Shown here piece by piece: positions 39,198 to 48,332 of a DNA stretch of 64,000 bases. The notes under the pieces were generated by a model, which worked only from the letters and a program-made list of their open reading frames with translations, made no database searches and was not told where the DNA came from. Origin of the DNA: a bacterium (lineage in GTDB: Bacteria > Zhuqueibacterota > Zhuqueibacteria > Oleimicrobiales > Geothermoviventaceae). A program made the position numbers and the translations under genes. Each line of letters starts with the position of its first letter. Position 1 is the stretch's first letter. The stretch is taken from the NCBI GenBank assembly GCA_028275345.1, contig JAPWUV010000002.1:186001-250000 (forward strand), in the 5' to 3' direction.

Positions 39198-39298
39198 GGC
39201 GGCCACTTTCGCGGGTATCCCGGCGAAGGTGTTTTCCCGGCGGGAGGGAGGCCGAGGGTATGCCCAGCGAGGAGCCCGGGCCGAAGCGGGGTTGTCGC

Positions 39299-40315
39299 TC
39301 AGCGGCGTTTTTTCTTTCGGTCGGAGTAGCGCAGGTATTCCTCCCGCGTGGTGATGCCGACGTAGCCGCGGTAAATGCCTCCGTACTTGCCCACGTCAAA
39401 CACCCGCACGGCGATGACGTTTTCCTGATTCGGACGGATTAGGAAAGGAGGGAGGAAATAGGCTCTTTCCTCGTCCTTGGCTCCTTCGTACTCGGCTTTG
39501 CGCGTGCCTTCAGGCATCCGGCCGGTCCGTCCAATCAACTTGCCGTTGAAGTACGTCTCATCAATGTCGTTGATGAAGCCGAGGACGAGGATGAGCTTGG
39601 AAGAGGCCAACTCGGCGGGAATGAAAACCCTCTTCCGGTACCAGGCGAACCCGTCGAGGTCCGGGTAGCCCTCTTTCTCCCAGTACGATGGCACCGGGAT
39701 TTCAGCCCAACGGGAGTCTTTGCACTCGGGTCGAGCGTAGGTTGTATCGTCTCCGGGATTGAAGCGCCATTTGCCCGCAAGGTCGATGGCCAGCTTCAGT
39801 TCGTCGACGCAGGAGTAGATGCCCACTGGGCCGTCGACGATCCCGCCTTTCCCTCCGGCGTCGTACACCCGCACCGCAATGACGTTCTTCTTGCCAAACC
39901 GGATGATGTCGGCGGGGATGGGGTAAACCCGCTCGCTGTCCCACGCTGTCTTGTAGGTGGGCGGGAACGAACCCAGGCCGCCGATCCGTTGCCCATTGAA
40001 GAACGTTTCGTCCACATCGTCCACCCGCCCAAGACGCAGGTAGAGCTGGCGGCCGGCCAGCTTCTGCGGGATCTGCACGTGAATGCGGTACCAAGCGTAG
40101 CCGTCGTAGCCCGGGAAACCCTGGTCTTCCCACTCGTCGGGGACTTCGATGCTCTCCCAGCGGCTGTCGTCGAAGTCGGGTCTCCGAAAAGCAGGATGGT
40201 CACCGATCTCGATCTTCCAGTTGCCCTCGAGACTGATTTCCCGGCGGAAATCGGAGCCGGCGGTTGGCTGCACCGCCACAAGGGCGAGAAGCAGTACGAT
40301 CCAGCCCTCCTTCAT
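39299..40315 (-). CDS. secreted protein with two tandem jelly-roll domains
   Basis: 338 residues from ATG 40315 (signal peptide MKEGWIVLLLALVAVQPTAG; AGGGGA upstream). Two repeats of the glycoside hydrolase family 2 sugar-binding jelly roll. Repeat one: EGNWKIEIGDHP, DSRWESIEVPDEWEDQGFPG, DDVDETFFNGQRIGGLG. Repeat two: GKWRFNPGDDT, DSRWAEIPVPSYWEKEGYPD, DIDETYFNGKLIGRTG. Spacing and motifs are closely parallel, so it arose by internal duplication. There is no catalytic TIM barrel. It may bind carbohydrate in the periplasm or at the surface. The frame is open upstream to 40546 but lacks a signal there. Confidence 0.75.
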   Translation of the reverse strand: MKEGWIVLLLALVAVQPTAGSDFRREISLEGNWKIEIGDHPAFRRPDFDDSRWESIEVPDEWEDQGFPGYDGYAWYRIHVQIPQKLAGRQLYLRLGRVDDVDETFFNGQRIGGLGSFPPTYKTAWDSERVYPIPADIIRFGKKNVIAVRVYDAGGKGGIVDGPVGIYSCVDELKLAIDLAGKWRFNPGDDTTYARPECKDSRWAEIPVPSYWEKEGYPDLDGFAWYRKRVFIPAELASSKLILVLGFINDIDETYFNGKLIGRTGRMPEGTRKAEYEGAKDEERAYFLPPFLIRPNQENVIAVRVFDVGKYGGIYRGYVGITTREEYLRYSDRKKKRR

Positions 40316-40499
40316 CGCAAGTCCCCTGACCCCTTCCCTGACGCAGGGCTCCGGTCTGTACTCATGACTGGCATTGCGACCGCGCCGACAGCTCCCCGGG
40401 TTTTCGTGCACAAGCCGGTGAGCTACCCTTCCCAGGATGGCCCAGCCCGTACTGCGATGTCTGCTTTCCCTGGGTCCCGTCGGGAGCGGGTACGTCTCT

Positions 40500-41999
40500 T
40501 CACTGTAGGAAGAGGTCGAGGAGACTCTTGCCCTTCTCGTAGTCAAAGTACGTCTCCGTGGTGAGGCGGATCAGCGATTTCCGGTACCCCAGGTAGGCTT
40601 CCAGGTAGTTCAGCTCGGTTTCCAGTTCGCGATGGACGGTCTGCAGCAAGTCCTGGAGTGTGATACGACGCTGTTCGAATTGCTCGACGCTCATCCTGCG
40701 CATCTGGCGCGCGATTTCCAAATGATTCGCAAGGGATAGTGCGCGCTCCCTGTATTCTCGGAGATTCGCCACCGCATTGGCGATGTCCGACCGAATCTGA
40801 TGCCTCGCCTCCTCCATGCTCAGTTCCACCTGCTCGATGGCAAGGCTCCTTGCCTCGATCTGGAACTTTCTTTGTCCCCAATCCCAGATCGGGACGTAGG
40901 CGTTCACCGATACGGAGTAGCTACGATCCATCTCGGACGCGAGCTGCCGGTAGGTCTCGTCCTCCTTTTCCAACCCGTAGGTCACCTCCAGGTTCAGGTG
41001 AAAGGAATTCCAGGATTTGGTCTCCTCCAGCTCCAGCCGTCGCTGCCGTTGCTGAATGTGGAGGATTCGCAGCCTTGGGTTCAGGTTGTAGCCTTTTTCC
41101 AGGGCGTCTTCCAGAGTCACTTCAACAGGAACGAGCTCGATGGTGGGCGGGATGTAAACGGAGTCCTCCTCATCGATGCGCAGATGACGCTTGAGCTCAG
41201 CGATGCCAAGGCGGAGGGAACTCTGAGATTGGAGCATCTTCTCCCGCGTGTTAGCGATTTCCACCTGAATCTGCATTCTCTCGATTTGCCCCCCATCCCT
41301 GCCGCTTTCGCCTCGCTCGACAATCGCGCGAATCGAATCCAAGGTCTGAAGCTGACGTTTGTAGGTCTCGGCCTGGTAGGCGTAGGAAAACAGTCGGTAA
41401 TATTCGTCTGCAAGGTCCCGCAACAGCACCACGCGATCCCGGATGTACTCAAGCTCGCGTTCCTGCAGGTCGAGTTCGGCATTCTCAATGGCATTTTTCA
41501 GCCGGTTGGGGAGGAAGAAGGGTTGCTCGAATTTCAGGAAGTAGCGGTTATAGTAGCTGATGTCCCGGTAGCCATCGAGCTGCAGGTACTTGTAGACGCG
41601 GTAGTTCAGCGAAAGGTAGCCGTCGGTGGGGTAGCCGAAGAGGATGACAGGCTGTCGGATGGAGAGCTGCATCTCCCAGGTCTGGTTGTTCTGGCGAACC
41701 AACTCGTCCTTCTGCAAGACGGAATTCCACTTGTACTCGCCAAGGGCATTAAAGCTGGGGGCATGTATGGTCATGTACACCTTTGACTTCAGTCCTGCCC
41801 GTTGTGCCTGGAGCCACGCGCGCCGTCTCCGGACGTCCAGCTCCAGCTGCTTAATGCGGTAGCTCCGAGCCATCCCGATTTCCACGGCGGAATCGAAGGT
41901 GAGGCAAATCGTCGCCCCGCCCTGTCGAGACCAAGCCGTGGCCACCGGCGCCAGTGCGTTGAAGATCCCAAGCAGAAGGACCGCGCCGATTCGACGCAT
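40500..41999 (-). CDS. TolC-like outer membrane efflux protein
   Basis: 499 residues, ATG with GGAG upstream and a signal peptide (MRRIGAVLLLGIFNALAPVATA). The features fit TolC/OEP: repeated long helical segments with heptads, e.g. LKNAIENAELDLQERELEYI and LSMEEARHQIRSDIANAVAN, and a duplicated architecture with a beta-barrel part around FGYPTDGYLSLNYRVYKYLQ. It should form a trimeric outer membrane channel for a tripartite exporter. No inner-membrane pump or fusion protein is next to it. Upstream lie regulator-like boxes and a palindrome, and the adjacent two-component system (42460-44716, same strand) may control it. Confidence 0.88.
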   Translation of the reverse strand: MRRIGAVLLLGIFNALAPVATAWSRQGGATICLTFDSAVEIGMARSYRIKQLELDVRRRRAWLQAQRAGLKSKVYMTIHAPSFNALGEYKWNSVLQKDELVRQNNQTWEMQLSIRQPVILFGYPTDGYLSLNYRVYKYLQLDGYRDISYYNRYFLKFEQPFFLPNRLKNAIENAELDLQERELEYIRDRVVLLRDLADEYYRLFSYAYQAETYKRQLQTLDSIRAIVERGESGRDGGQIERMQIQVEIANTREKMLQSQSSLRLGIAELKRHLRIDEEDSVYIPPTIELVPVEVTLEDALEKGYNLNPRLRILHIQQRQRRLELEETKSWNSFHLNLEVTYGLEKEDETYRQLASEMDRSYSVSVNAYVPIWDWGQRKFQIEARSLAIEQVELSMEEARHQIRSDIANAVANLREYRERALSLANHLEIARQMRRMSVEQFEQRRITLQDLLQTVHRELETELNYLEAYLGYRKSLIRLTTETYFDYEKGKSLLDLFLQ

Positions 42000-42039
42000 C
42001 TGCCCACTCCCGACCTGTTTGAACCCAGAGCCGTAATCG

Positions 42040-42051
42040 GAAAGCGCTTTC
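42040..42051. promoter_or_regulatory. 12-bp perfect palindrome GAAAGCGCTTTC
   Basis: Perfect dyad GAAAGCGCTTTC, 41 bases before the tolC-like start codon. It closely resembles LacI/GalR-family operators (the CcpA cre type is TGAAAGCGCTTTCA). No LacI-family regulator gene is in the window. Confidence 0.5.
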
Positions 42052-42079
42052 GATCGACATAGCCAAATGTAGAGATTCC

Positions 42080-42126
42080 TTTGTCACGGTCAGCATGAGG
42101 AGATGTAGATTTGTCACGGTTTGTCA
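42080..42126 (-). promoter_or_regulatory. TGACAAA direct repeats, probable OmpR-type regulator sites
   Basis: On the minus strand TGACAAA occurs three times: 42126-42120, 42116-42110 and 42086-42080. The first two are exactly 10 bases apart, the last two share the longer core ACCGTGACAAA and are 30 bases apart. Head-to-tail 10-11-base spacing is what OmpR/PhoB-type winged-helix dimers bind. They lie between the regulator gene and the tolC-like gene. Confidence 0.6.
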
Positions 42127-42459
42127 GTTGCCTCCGGGAGAGGTGTTGGAAACGCTAGTCCCGACAGAAGCGGCACGAGAGGACTTGTTTCCTCCCCCGA
42201 AATCAGACGACGGGCCGCGTGAGGGCCAGCCCATGTGGCGCTCGGAGCCTTTGGAGTCCGAGAACCGCGTCGGATCTGTGCGGTCTGCGTAAGCTGGACT
42301 CCTTCCCCGAAGGAACGCGGATTGCGCGTTCCCTTTCCGGCCCTTGCTCTTGGATGCGAACCCTGCATCGGGATTCTCGGGGTGGCTCTTCGGTGCGATG
42401 GCGACCCCAGGCAGAAGAAAGACCCTGCCCCCAGCGGGTCGCGGGGTGGGATTCGAGGC

Positions 42460-43143
42460 CTACGGCACGAAGCGGTAGCCGATGCCGTGCACGGTCAGGA
42501 TGTGGCGCGGCTTCGATGGCTCCTGCTCGATGAGCTTGCGGAGGCGAAGAATGAAGTTGTCCACGGTCCGGGACAGCGGGTAATTCCGATAACCCCACAC
42601 CTCGGTGAGAAGCTCCTCGCGCGAGATGGAGCGGTTCGGGTGCTCAACCAAATAGCGCAGCAACTCCAGCTCCCGGACTGTCATCGGCACCTCGTTTCCC
42701 TGCTCGTCGTAGGCGACGTACCGGCGGAAATCCACGCGGAGGCGACCGATCTGGAGCAATGGCGGACACCCTGCCTGGACGGATGTCCTCCGCAGAAGGG
42801 CTCGTGTGCGAGCCAAGAGCTCCCGTACGCTGAACGGCTTGGTGATGTAGTCGTCGGCGCCCAGCTCCAACCCCAGGACTTTGTCGATCTCTTGTCCCCG
42901 AGCCGTCAGCATGATGATGGGCGTCTGGAAGCCCCGCTGGCGAAGCTCGCGGCAGACGTCAAATCCCGATTTTTTCGGCAGCATGATGTCGAGGATGATG
43001 AGGTCCGGTTTGAGCCGCTGGGTCATGTCCAAGGCTTCCTCGCCGTCGGCGGCGATGTGTACCTCGTGTCCATCGAACTCGAAGTTATCCTTGAGGCCGG
43101 ATGCCATCTCCGGCTCATCTTCTACCACGAGGATCTTGGCCAT
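42460..43143 (-). CDS. OmpR/PhoB-family response regulator
   Basis: 227 residues from ATG 43143 (AGGTGA six bases upstream; ATG 43149 also possible). Receiver domain with VVEDEP pocket, phospho-acceptor Asp52 (LIILDIMLPKKSGFD), Thr and Lys of the switch (MLTARG, ITKPF); C-terminal winged helix with MTVRELELLRYLVEHPNRSI, VWGYRNYPLSRTVDNFILRL, and GIGYRFVP. The gene overlaps the 3' end of the kinase gene by about 29 bases, so they are translationally coupled. It probably regulates the neighbouring tolC-like gene through the TGACAAA boxes. Confidence 0.93.
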   Translation of the reverse strand: MAKILVVEDEPEMASGLKDNFEFDGHEVHIAADGEEALDMTQRLKPDLIILDIMLPKKSGFDVCRELRQRGFQTPIIMLTARGQEIDKVLGLELGADDYITKPFSVRELLARTRALLRRTSVQAGCPPLLQIGRLRVDFRRYVAYDEQGNEVPMTVRELELLRYLVEHPNRSISREELLTEVWGYRNYPLSRTVDNFILRLRKLIEQEPSKPRHILTVHGIGYRFVP

Positions 43144-44716
43144 CCGCATCACCTGCAGTTGCTATTGGGAAGAAAAGGACGAAGGTGCTTCCCTTTCCGG
43201 GAGTGCTTTGGACTTCGACACGTCCCCGGTGATCCTCGACGATGTGCTTCACGATGGTGAGTCCAAGGCCGCTACCCTTCGTATCGTGGGGGAGGGAGGA
43301 TCCGACGCGATAGAACTTCTCGAAGATGCGGTCTTGCTCGGAGGGCGGGATCCCGATGCCCCGGTCGCTCACGGAGATGAAGGCTTCGCCGTCCCTGCTG
43401 CCTGTACGGAGTCCGATCCAGCGCTCTCTCGGGCTGAACTTGCGCGCGTTGTCCAGGAGATTGACGAGAGCCTGCATCACCGCCGCGCGGTCGCCCACGA
43501 TCGGCGGGAGGCACTCGTCGAGGTCGATTTCGACCCGGAAGCCCTGCTGTTCCAGATGATACCGGAACATCTCCATGGTCTCCAGCACCACCTCGTTCAG
43601 GGAGAGCGGCTGGAATCGGTATTGCTTGCGGCCGGCTTCCAGACGCGCAAAGTCCAGGATGTTGTTGATCAGCTGGGTCAGCCGGGCGGATTCATTCATG
43701 ATCGTGCGGAAATAGTGCTTCTTTTTCTCCTCGCTGCGGACGCGGCCCATCTCGAGCATCTCGGCGTACATGCGGATCAGGGACAGAGGCGTGCGCAGCT
43801 CGTGGGATACGTTCGCCACGAAATCCGTCTTCATCTGGGCCAGTCGGGTCTCTTGGAGGACGTTTCGCACCAGAAAGGCGCTCGCGAGGAGGAGGAGAAA
43901 ATCTACCGCGGCAAGGTACAGCAGGTTCCGCCGAGTGGAAGCCCTTGCCACGTCTTCGAGCGTTGTCCCTCGGAGCTTTACGCGGACCTCCACATCCGGA
44001 AGGATCCAAAGAGGCTCGGCGCGCTCGAAGCGCGTTTCCTCCACCTCCTCGGTCTCGAACAGGATACGGCCCGTGCGCCTGTTCCGCACGGAGAAGAGGA
44101 ATTCATTCGTGGCAATGGAATTCAGCTTCCTCCCCACAACATCGTTGGCAAAATGCCACTGGTCGAGGAGTAGCGCCACGAGGTATGGCGGAGCCCCCGT
44201 CAGCCGGACTGGAGCGACCAGCCAAGTCAACTGATTGGATGAATCCGCGGCTGGCAAAGCCAAGGGCCGGGAATAGCCTTTCTCCGACTGACGGAACGAC
44301 TTTTCCACTTCCTCCCATTGCCCACGAAGGCCTTCCCGGAGCGCTTGGATCGGAACCGGAGTGCGATGGTCGCGAGAAAGGGAAACGAACTCCGCCGCGC
44401 TGCTATCCGCAATCGCCACTGCCGTGACGGCGTCCTTTCCTCGGAAATACCCGACGAGCGATGCCGCAGTCAGTTGCCCTCGCAGGTCCTCCGCCGCGCT
44501 GACGCGCGCCACAAGCTCGGAGAGCCAGGAGTTGTACACGTCCCAGCAATGTTGGTTCACCGAGAAAAGCACGCTCTGCAGTTCGCGGTCGTAAATGGAG
44601 CGGAGCAAGGACTCGGTCCGGTCCCTTTGCGCGAATTGAAACGCAGTGTAGACCAATAGGGGAAGAGCGAGTCCGGACGCCAGGACGAGCGTGATCTTGG
44701 GTAGCGGCAACCTCAA
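43115..44716 (-). CDS. sensor histidine kinase
   Basis: 533 residues, TTG start with GAGG seven bases upstream. Membrane helix near residues 9-27, a large periplasmic sensor (about 30-265), second helix near 266-285 (LLYLAAVDFLLLLASAFLV), then HisKA with FVANVSHELRTPLSL and phospho-acceptor His305, and a complete HATPase: N-box NLLDNARKFSP, DRGIGIPP, FEKFYRVG and GSGLGLTIVKHIV. It would autophosphorylate and pass phosphate to the OmpR-type regulator that it overlaps. The sensor domain is not one I recognise. It is transcribed away from the NtrB-like kinase gene at 44.9 kb. Confidence 0.93.
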   Translation of the reverse strand: MRLPLPKITLVLASGLALPLLVYTAFQFAQRDRTESLLRSIYDRELQSVLFSVNQHCWDVYNSWLSELVARVSAAEDLRGQLTAASLVGYFRGKDAVTAVAIADSSAAEFVSLSRDHRTPVPIQALREGLRGQWEEVEKSFRQSEKGYSRPLALPAADSSNQLTWLVAPVRLTGAPPYLVALLLDQWHFANDVVGRKLNSIATNEFLFSVRNRRTGRILFETEEVEETRFERAEPLWILPDVEVRVKLRGTTLEDVARASTRRNLLYLAAVDFLLLLASAFLVRNVLQETRLAQMKTDFVANVSHELRTPLSLIRMYAEMLEMGRVRSEEKKKHYFRTIMNESARLTQLINNILDFARLEAGRKQYRFQPLSLNEVVLETMEMFRYHLEQQGFRVEIDLDECLPPIVGDRAAVMQALVNLLDNARKFSPRERWIGLRTGSRDGEAFISVSDRGIGIPPSEQDRIFEKFYRVGSSLPHDTKGSGLGLTIVKHIVEDHRGRVEVQSTPGKGSTFVLFFPIATAGDADGQDPRGRR

Positions 44717-44960
44717 CGCAGGACCTCAACGCAGGACTATCCCCTACTCCCGACGGCTGGCTGAGCACCTATTCCTGCCCGAATATCCGGAGATCGAGGT
44801 GAAATTCCAAGCGGACCTGTGTGCCGGAAGTGGGGACGGATTCCGGCCAAGCACCTGCCTGATTTCCGTCCAGTCGGAAAGGCGACCGCGCAACGAGGGA
44901 CGGGCGAAAGAGGCGGCGGAAGTCCTGGGAAAATCTTGCCTATTCGGGTTCCGCCTCTGC

Positions 44961-46013
44961 ATGGCACGCGAGTTGTTGGACACTCCTGGCAGGCTCGGGA
45001 AGCAGTTCGCTCATGGACGCGAGCCAGAGGTGGAATTGCCAAGGCAATCCGCGAAGCTTCTTCCGTCTCAGCAAGAGCAGGCCCAGCTTCTTTCCGGGGA
45101 GCGCGGCCAGCTGGTCCTTTCCGTACTGGAAAGGGCGGATCTTCCACTGGCCGTCTTCGATCCCGCTGGAGAGCCGGTCGTTACCTCGGCCGGCTTTCGG
45201 CGCTACATGGCAGGGCTCCCAGGGGCAAGCGGGCGGCTTCATCTCGACGAGGCCTTGAACGGGGCTGGGGCAGGTTTCCGATTGCAGGCTCTGCCAGTCC
45301 GCGATGGAGAGGACCAGCTCATGGCCACGTTGGTGGTGCCTTCGGATGTGGGGCTTCCTGCTTTCCTCGAAGATCTTGCCTCCCATGTGGCGCACGAGAT
45401 CAGGAATCCCCTCGGGACGATCGCTGGCTTTGCGGCGTTGCTTGAACGCGAATTTTCCCCCGACGACCGCCGTGCGCGCTGGGTGCGGCGCATCGTGGAG
45501 GCAGTGGGCCGCCTCGACCGCATGGTCACTCAGCTCTACCTGTACGTCCATCCGGTGAAGAGCCAGCTCCGACCGGTGGACCTGATTGAGAAGACGCGCG
45601 AGGTGTTCTCCTTTGCCGAGGTCAAGTTCTCAGCGCACCAAGCCAAGGTCAGGTTCGAGTATGAGTTCCCGGAGGAACCCGTCTACGTTCTCTTGGACCC
45701 GCAGTGGTGGCAGGAAGTTGTGCTTACCATTTGTTCGAATGCCGTGGAGGCACTTCGGGACGGCGGGGAGGTGAGGGTCCGGATTGTGAGCTTGCCCGAA
45801 GAGGCGAGGGTGATCATCTCGGACAACGGTTGCGGGGTCCCGGAAGAGATGCGGGGCCGGCTCTTCTGGCCATTCTTCTCGTCCAAGCCGGACGGGACGG
45901 GCCTGGGGCTCGCCGTCGCGCGTAAGCTACTGGCGTCGATGGGGGCTTCCATCGAGCTCAGCCCTGGAGAACAGGGCGGGACGGTCGTAACCATCACCTT
46001 TCAGGCAGCGTGA
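44961..46013 (+). CDS. soluble NtrB-like histidine kinase
   Basis: About 350 residues from ATG 44961; start uncertain because no clear ribosome site precedes it and the frame is open back to 44691. No membrane helix. A short PAS-like region (VLERADLPLAVFDPAGEPVV) precedes the dimerisation helix with HVAHEIRNPLGTIAGFAALL and the ATPase: LTICSNAVEALRDGG, DNGCGVP and PDGTGLGLAVARKL. This form is typical of NtrB-like kinases that pair with sigma-54 activators; the next gene encodes one and its possible GTG start overlaps this stop codon. Confidence 0.9.
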   Translation: MARELLDTPGRLGKQFAHGREPEVELPRQSAKLLPSQQEQAQLLSGERGQLVLSVLERADLPLAVFDPAGEPVVTSAGFRRYMAGLPGASGRLHLDEALNGAGAGFRLQALPVRDGEDQLMATLVVPSDVGLPAFLEDLASHVAHEIRNPLGTIAGFAALLEREFSPDDRRARWVRRIVEAVGRLDRMVTQLYLYVHPVKSQLRPVDLIEKTREVFSFAEVKFSAHQAKVRFEYEFPEEPVYVLLDPQWWQEVVLTICSNAVEALRDGGEVRVRIVSLPEEARVIISDNGCGVPEEMRGRLFWPFFSSKPDGTGLGLAVARKLLASMGASIELSPGEQGGTVVTITFQAA

Positions 46014-46060
46014 AGGCGCCACAGATCGTCAGGAAGGATGCACGTAGGGAGTGGTCGGAC

Positions 46061-47440
46061 ATGGCACGGCGAGTGTTGCTGATCGAAGACGATCCCGGAG
46101 AACAGGAGCTGATCGCTGAGGTCTTGACGCTGAAGGGCTACGAGGTGGATCCCGTCTCGCTCGGGGCCGAGGGCCTGGCCCGGCTCGAGCAGGACTTCTA
46201 CGATCTTGTGATCTGCGACATCCGCCTGCCCGACGGGAGCGGTTTGGACGTCTTGACTCGGGTGAAAGAGAAGGATCGAGAGCTCGGGGTCATCGTGATC
46301 ACTGCTTACCCGAGCATTCCCAGCGCGGTCAAGGCTATCCAATCCGGAGCCTACGACTACCTCCAGAAACCCCTCAATGTGGATCACCTGGAGCACACGC
46401 TGCAACGCTATTTCGAATACTACGAGCTCATCCGGGAAAACCGTCGGCTGCGGGAGGAGCTCAAGAAGGCGTACAGCTTCGACTCCCTCGTCGGGAAAAG
46501 CGCGGCCATGCAGGACGTTTTCGACAAGATTCGGCTTGTGGCCAACAGCAAGGCCACGGTCTTGATCACCGGGGAGAGCGGGACTGGCAAGGAACTGGTG
46601 GCCCGCGCGATCCACTACAATAGCCCCCGTCGGAATCGCCCTTTCATCAAGACCAACTGTGCCGCTTTGCCGGAGGGGCTGATTGAGAGTGAGCTCTTTG
46701 GCCACGAAAAGGGCGCCTTCACCGGAGCCTACCGATCGCGGAAAGGGCGCTTCGAGCTGGCCGACGGGGGCACATTGCTCCTCGATGAGATCAGCGAGAT
46801 CGGGATCAATCTGCAGGCCAAGCTCTTGCGGGTGCTGCAGGAGAAGGAGTTTGAGCGGGTGGGCACTGCCGAAACCGTCAAGGTCGACGTCAGGGTCATC
46901 GCCACCACCAATCGCGACCTGCGCGAGGAGATCCGGGCGGGTCGCTTCCGCGAGGACCTGTACTATCGCCTCAACGTGGTGCCGATCCATCTGCCACCAT
47001 TGCGAGAGCGGAAGGAGGACATTCCGCTCCTGGTGCAGCATTTCATTCGCAAGTACGCTGAGGAAAACGGCAAGCATGTGGAGGGCGTGAGCGAACAGGT
47101 TCTGGAACTCATGATGCGCTACCATTGGCCGGGCAATGTGCGCGAACTGGAGAATGCCATCGAACAGGCGGTGGTGCTGACGACGAAGCCGATCCTTGAG
47201 GCACGGCTATTCAGCTTCATCGACAATATGGCCGGCGGGTCACCGAGCGTGGCCTCCGGCTTCGACTTTTCGCGGATGACGCTCCGAGAGCTGGAAAAGG
47301 TGGCCATCCTGAAGGCCCTGCAAGACACCGGCGGCAACCGCACCCATGCGGCGCGACGGCTTGGGATCAGCGTGCGGACCCTGCGGAACAAGTTGCGGGA
47401 GTATCGCTGCAACGAACAAGGGGCATTTGAGGCCGCGTGA
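46061..47440 (+). CDS. NtrC-family sigma-54 response regulator
   Basis: 459 residues from ATG 46061 (GGGAG upstream; frame open to GTG 46010, which overlaps the kinase stop). Receiver with IEDDP and Asp53 ([13 protein letters not shown]); AAA+ domain with Walker A GESGTGKE, intact sigma-54 loop GAFTGA and [13 protein letters not shown]; Fis-type helix-turn-helix at the end ([20 protein letters not shown]). It should activate sigma-54 promoters after phosphorylation by the upstream NtrB-like kinase. Followed by a very strong terminator. Targets unknown. Confidence 0.95.
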   Translation: MARRVLLIEDDPGEQELIAEVLTLKGYEVDPVSLGAEGLARLEQDFYDLVICDIRLPDGSGLDVLTRVKEKDRELGVIVITAYPSIPSAVKAIQSGAYDYLQKPLNVDHLEHTLQRYFEYYELIRENRRLREELKKAYSFDSLVGKSAAMQDVFDKIRLVANSKATVLITGESGTGKELVARAIHYNSPRRNRPFIKTNCAALPEGLIESELFGHEKGAFTGAYRSRKGRFELADGGTLLLDEISEIGINLQAKLLRVLQEKEFERVGTAETVKVDVRVIATTNRDLREEIRAGRFREDLYYRLNVVPIHLPPLRERKEDIPLLVQHFIRKYAEENGKHVEGVSEQVLELMMRYHWPGNVRELENAIEQAVVLTTKPILEARLFSFIDNMAGGSPSVASGFDFSRMTLRELEKVAILKALQDTGGNRTHAARRLGISVRTLRNKLREYRCNEQGAFEAA

Positions 47441-47479
47441 GGGGCCCTCAGGGACCGACTCACATCCGCGCGGCCGAGC

Positions 47480-47508
47480 CGCCGCCCAGGAAGGGCGGCG
47501 TTTTTTTT
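47480..47508 (+). terminator. strong intrinsic terminator after the NtrC-type gene
   Basis: Perfect 8-bp stem CGCCGCCC (47480-47487) and GGGCGGCG (47493-47500), loop AGGAA, then eight T (47501-47508). It ends the two-component transcript before the chemotaxis genes. Confidence 0.95.
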
Positions 47509-47571
47509 CGAGATTTGACCCGCCCATCGGAGATTTTCGGGACTCCCCACACCGACCCCACCTGAGCCTGC

Positions 47572-47598
47572 TAAGGCTTCTTTGCTTTCATCCGATAA
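47572..47598 (+). promoter_or_regulatory. sigma-28 (FliA)-like promoter of the chemotaxis genes
   Basis: TAAGGCTT (47572-47579), 11 bases, TCCGATAA (47591-47598) against consensus TAAAGTTT-N11-GCCGATAA: two mismatches and one mismatch. It lies 80 bases before cheW, right after the preceding terminator. Confidence 0.65.
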
Positions 47599-47677
47599 TG
47601 CAATCGACAGCCTAAGTTGCCAAACTTGCTGAAGAGCCGAGGGAACCCCTCCCGGAGGAAGAAACTCGGGTCGTGCA

Positions 47678-48145
47678 ATGGGAGACGAACTGCTCCAGGT
47701 CACGGTCTTCAATGTGGGGGAAGAGGAGTACGCTGTGGACATACTCCGCGTTAGGGCCATCGAGCGTCTGTCGGAGGTCACGAGAGTGCCGCAAGCGCCG
47801 CCCTTCGTGGAAGGCGTGATCAACCTGCGCGGGAAGATCGTACCCGTTGTGGATCTCCGGCGACGGATGGGCCTCGAGCCAAAGCCGGCGGACAAGTCGG
47901 CGAAAATCGTCGTGGTGGAATGCGGCGACGAGCCGGTCGGGCTACGGGTGGACGGGGTGCGTGAGGTGCTCCGCATCCCGAGGTCGCAAACTGAGCCCCC
48001 TCCGGATCTCGCCATCCAAGACGTCGATTACATCGAGCGCCTTGCGAAGCTGGACGGCCGCCTGATCATGATCCTGAACGTGGATCGGATCCTCTGTCCG
48101 GCCGAACGGGCTGGACTGGCCGGAGTGATGGAGAAGAGCGCCTGA
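47678..48145 (+). CDS. cheW: chemotaxis coupling protein CheW
   Basis: 155 residues, ATG; a GGAGGAAG lies rather far upstream. SH3-like CheW fold: LLQVTVFNVGEEEYAVDILR, EVTRVPQAPPFVEGVINLRG, KIVPVVDLRRRMGL and GLRVDGVREVLRI, ending VDYIERLAKLDGRLIMILNV. It bridges chemoreceptors to CheA. First gene of the chemotaxis cluster behind a sigma-28-like promoter. Confidence 0.96.
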   Translation: MGDELLQVTVFNVGEEEYAVDILRVRAIERLSEVTRVPQAPPFVEGVINLRGKIVPVVDLRRRMGLEPKPADKSAKIVVVECGDEPVGLRVDGVREVLRIPRSQTEPPPDLAIQDVDYIERLAKLDGRLIMILNVDRILCPAERAGLAGVMEKSA

Positions 48146-48332
48146 CCGGCGGAGCGAGGCTCGCCTCAGCGAACTCGGGGGAAACGGCAGGACGAAGTTC
48201 AGCCATCGCACAGATGACCCGTCCGGAAGGGGTCGAAGGTCGCTGTCGCGCGGGGCGACGGGCGCTAGACCCGGAGCGGGTTCTGGCTCGCGAGGGAAGT
48301 AAGACCGGAACCAAGTCAGACGGGAGGAGGCC

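Larger units (their letters stand above)
42000..42459. other. tolC promoter region with regulator boxes
   Basis: 460 bases between the OmpR-type regulator gene and the tolC-like gene, both minus strand. Contains the palindrome at 42040-42051 and the TGACAAA boxes at 42080-42126. No coding region was accepted; the long GC-rich frames overlap on both strands. Confidence 0.5.

Noticed and set aside
42095-43260. Plus-strand frames opposite the OmpR-type regulator
   Set aside because: Antisense to a clear receiver/winged-helix gene; no own signals.
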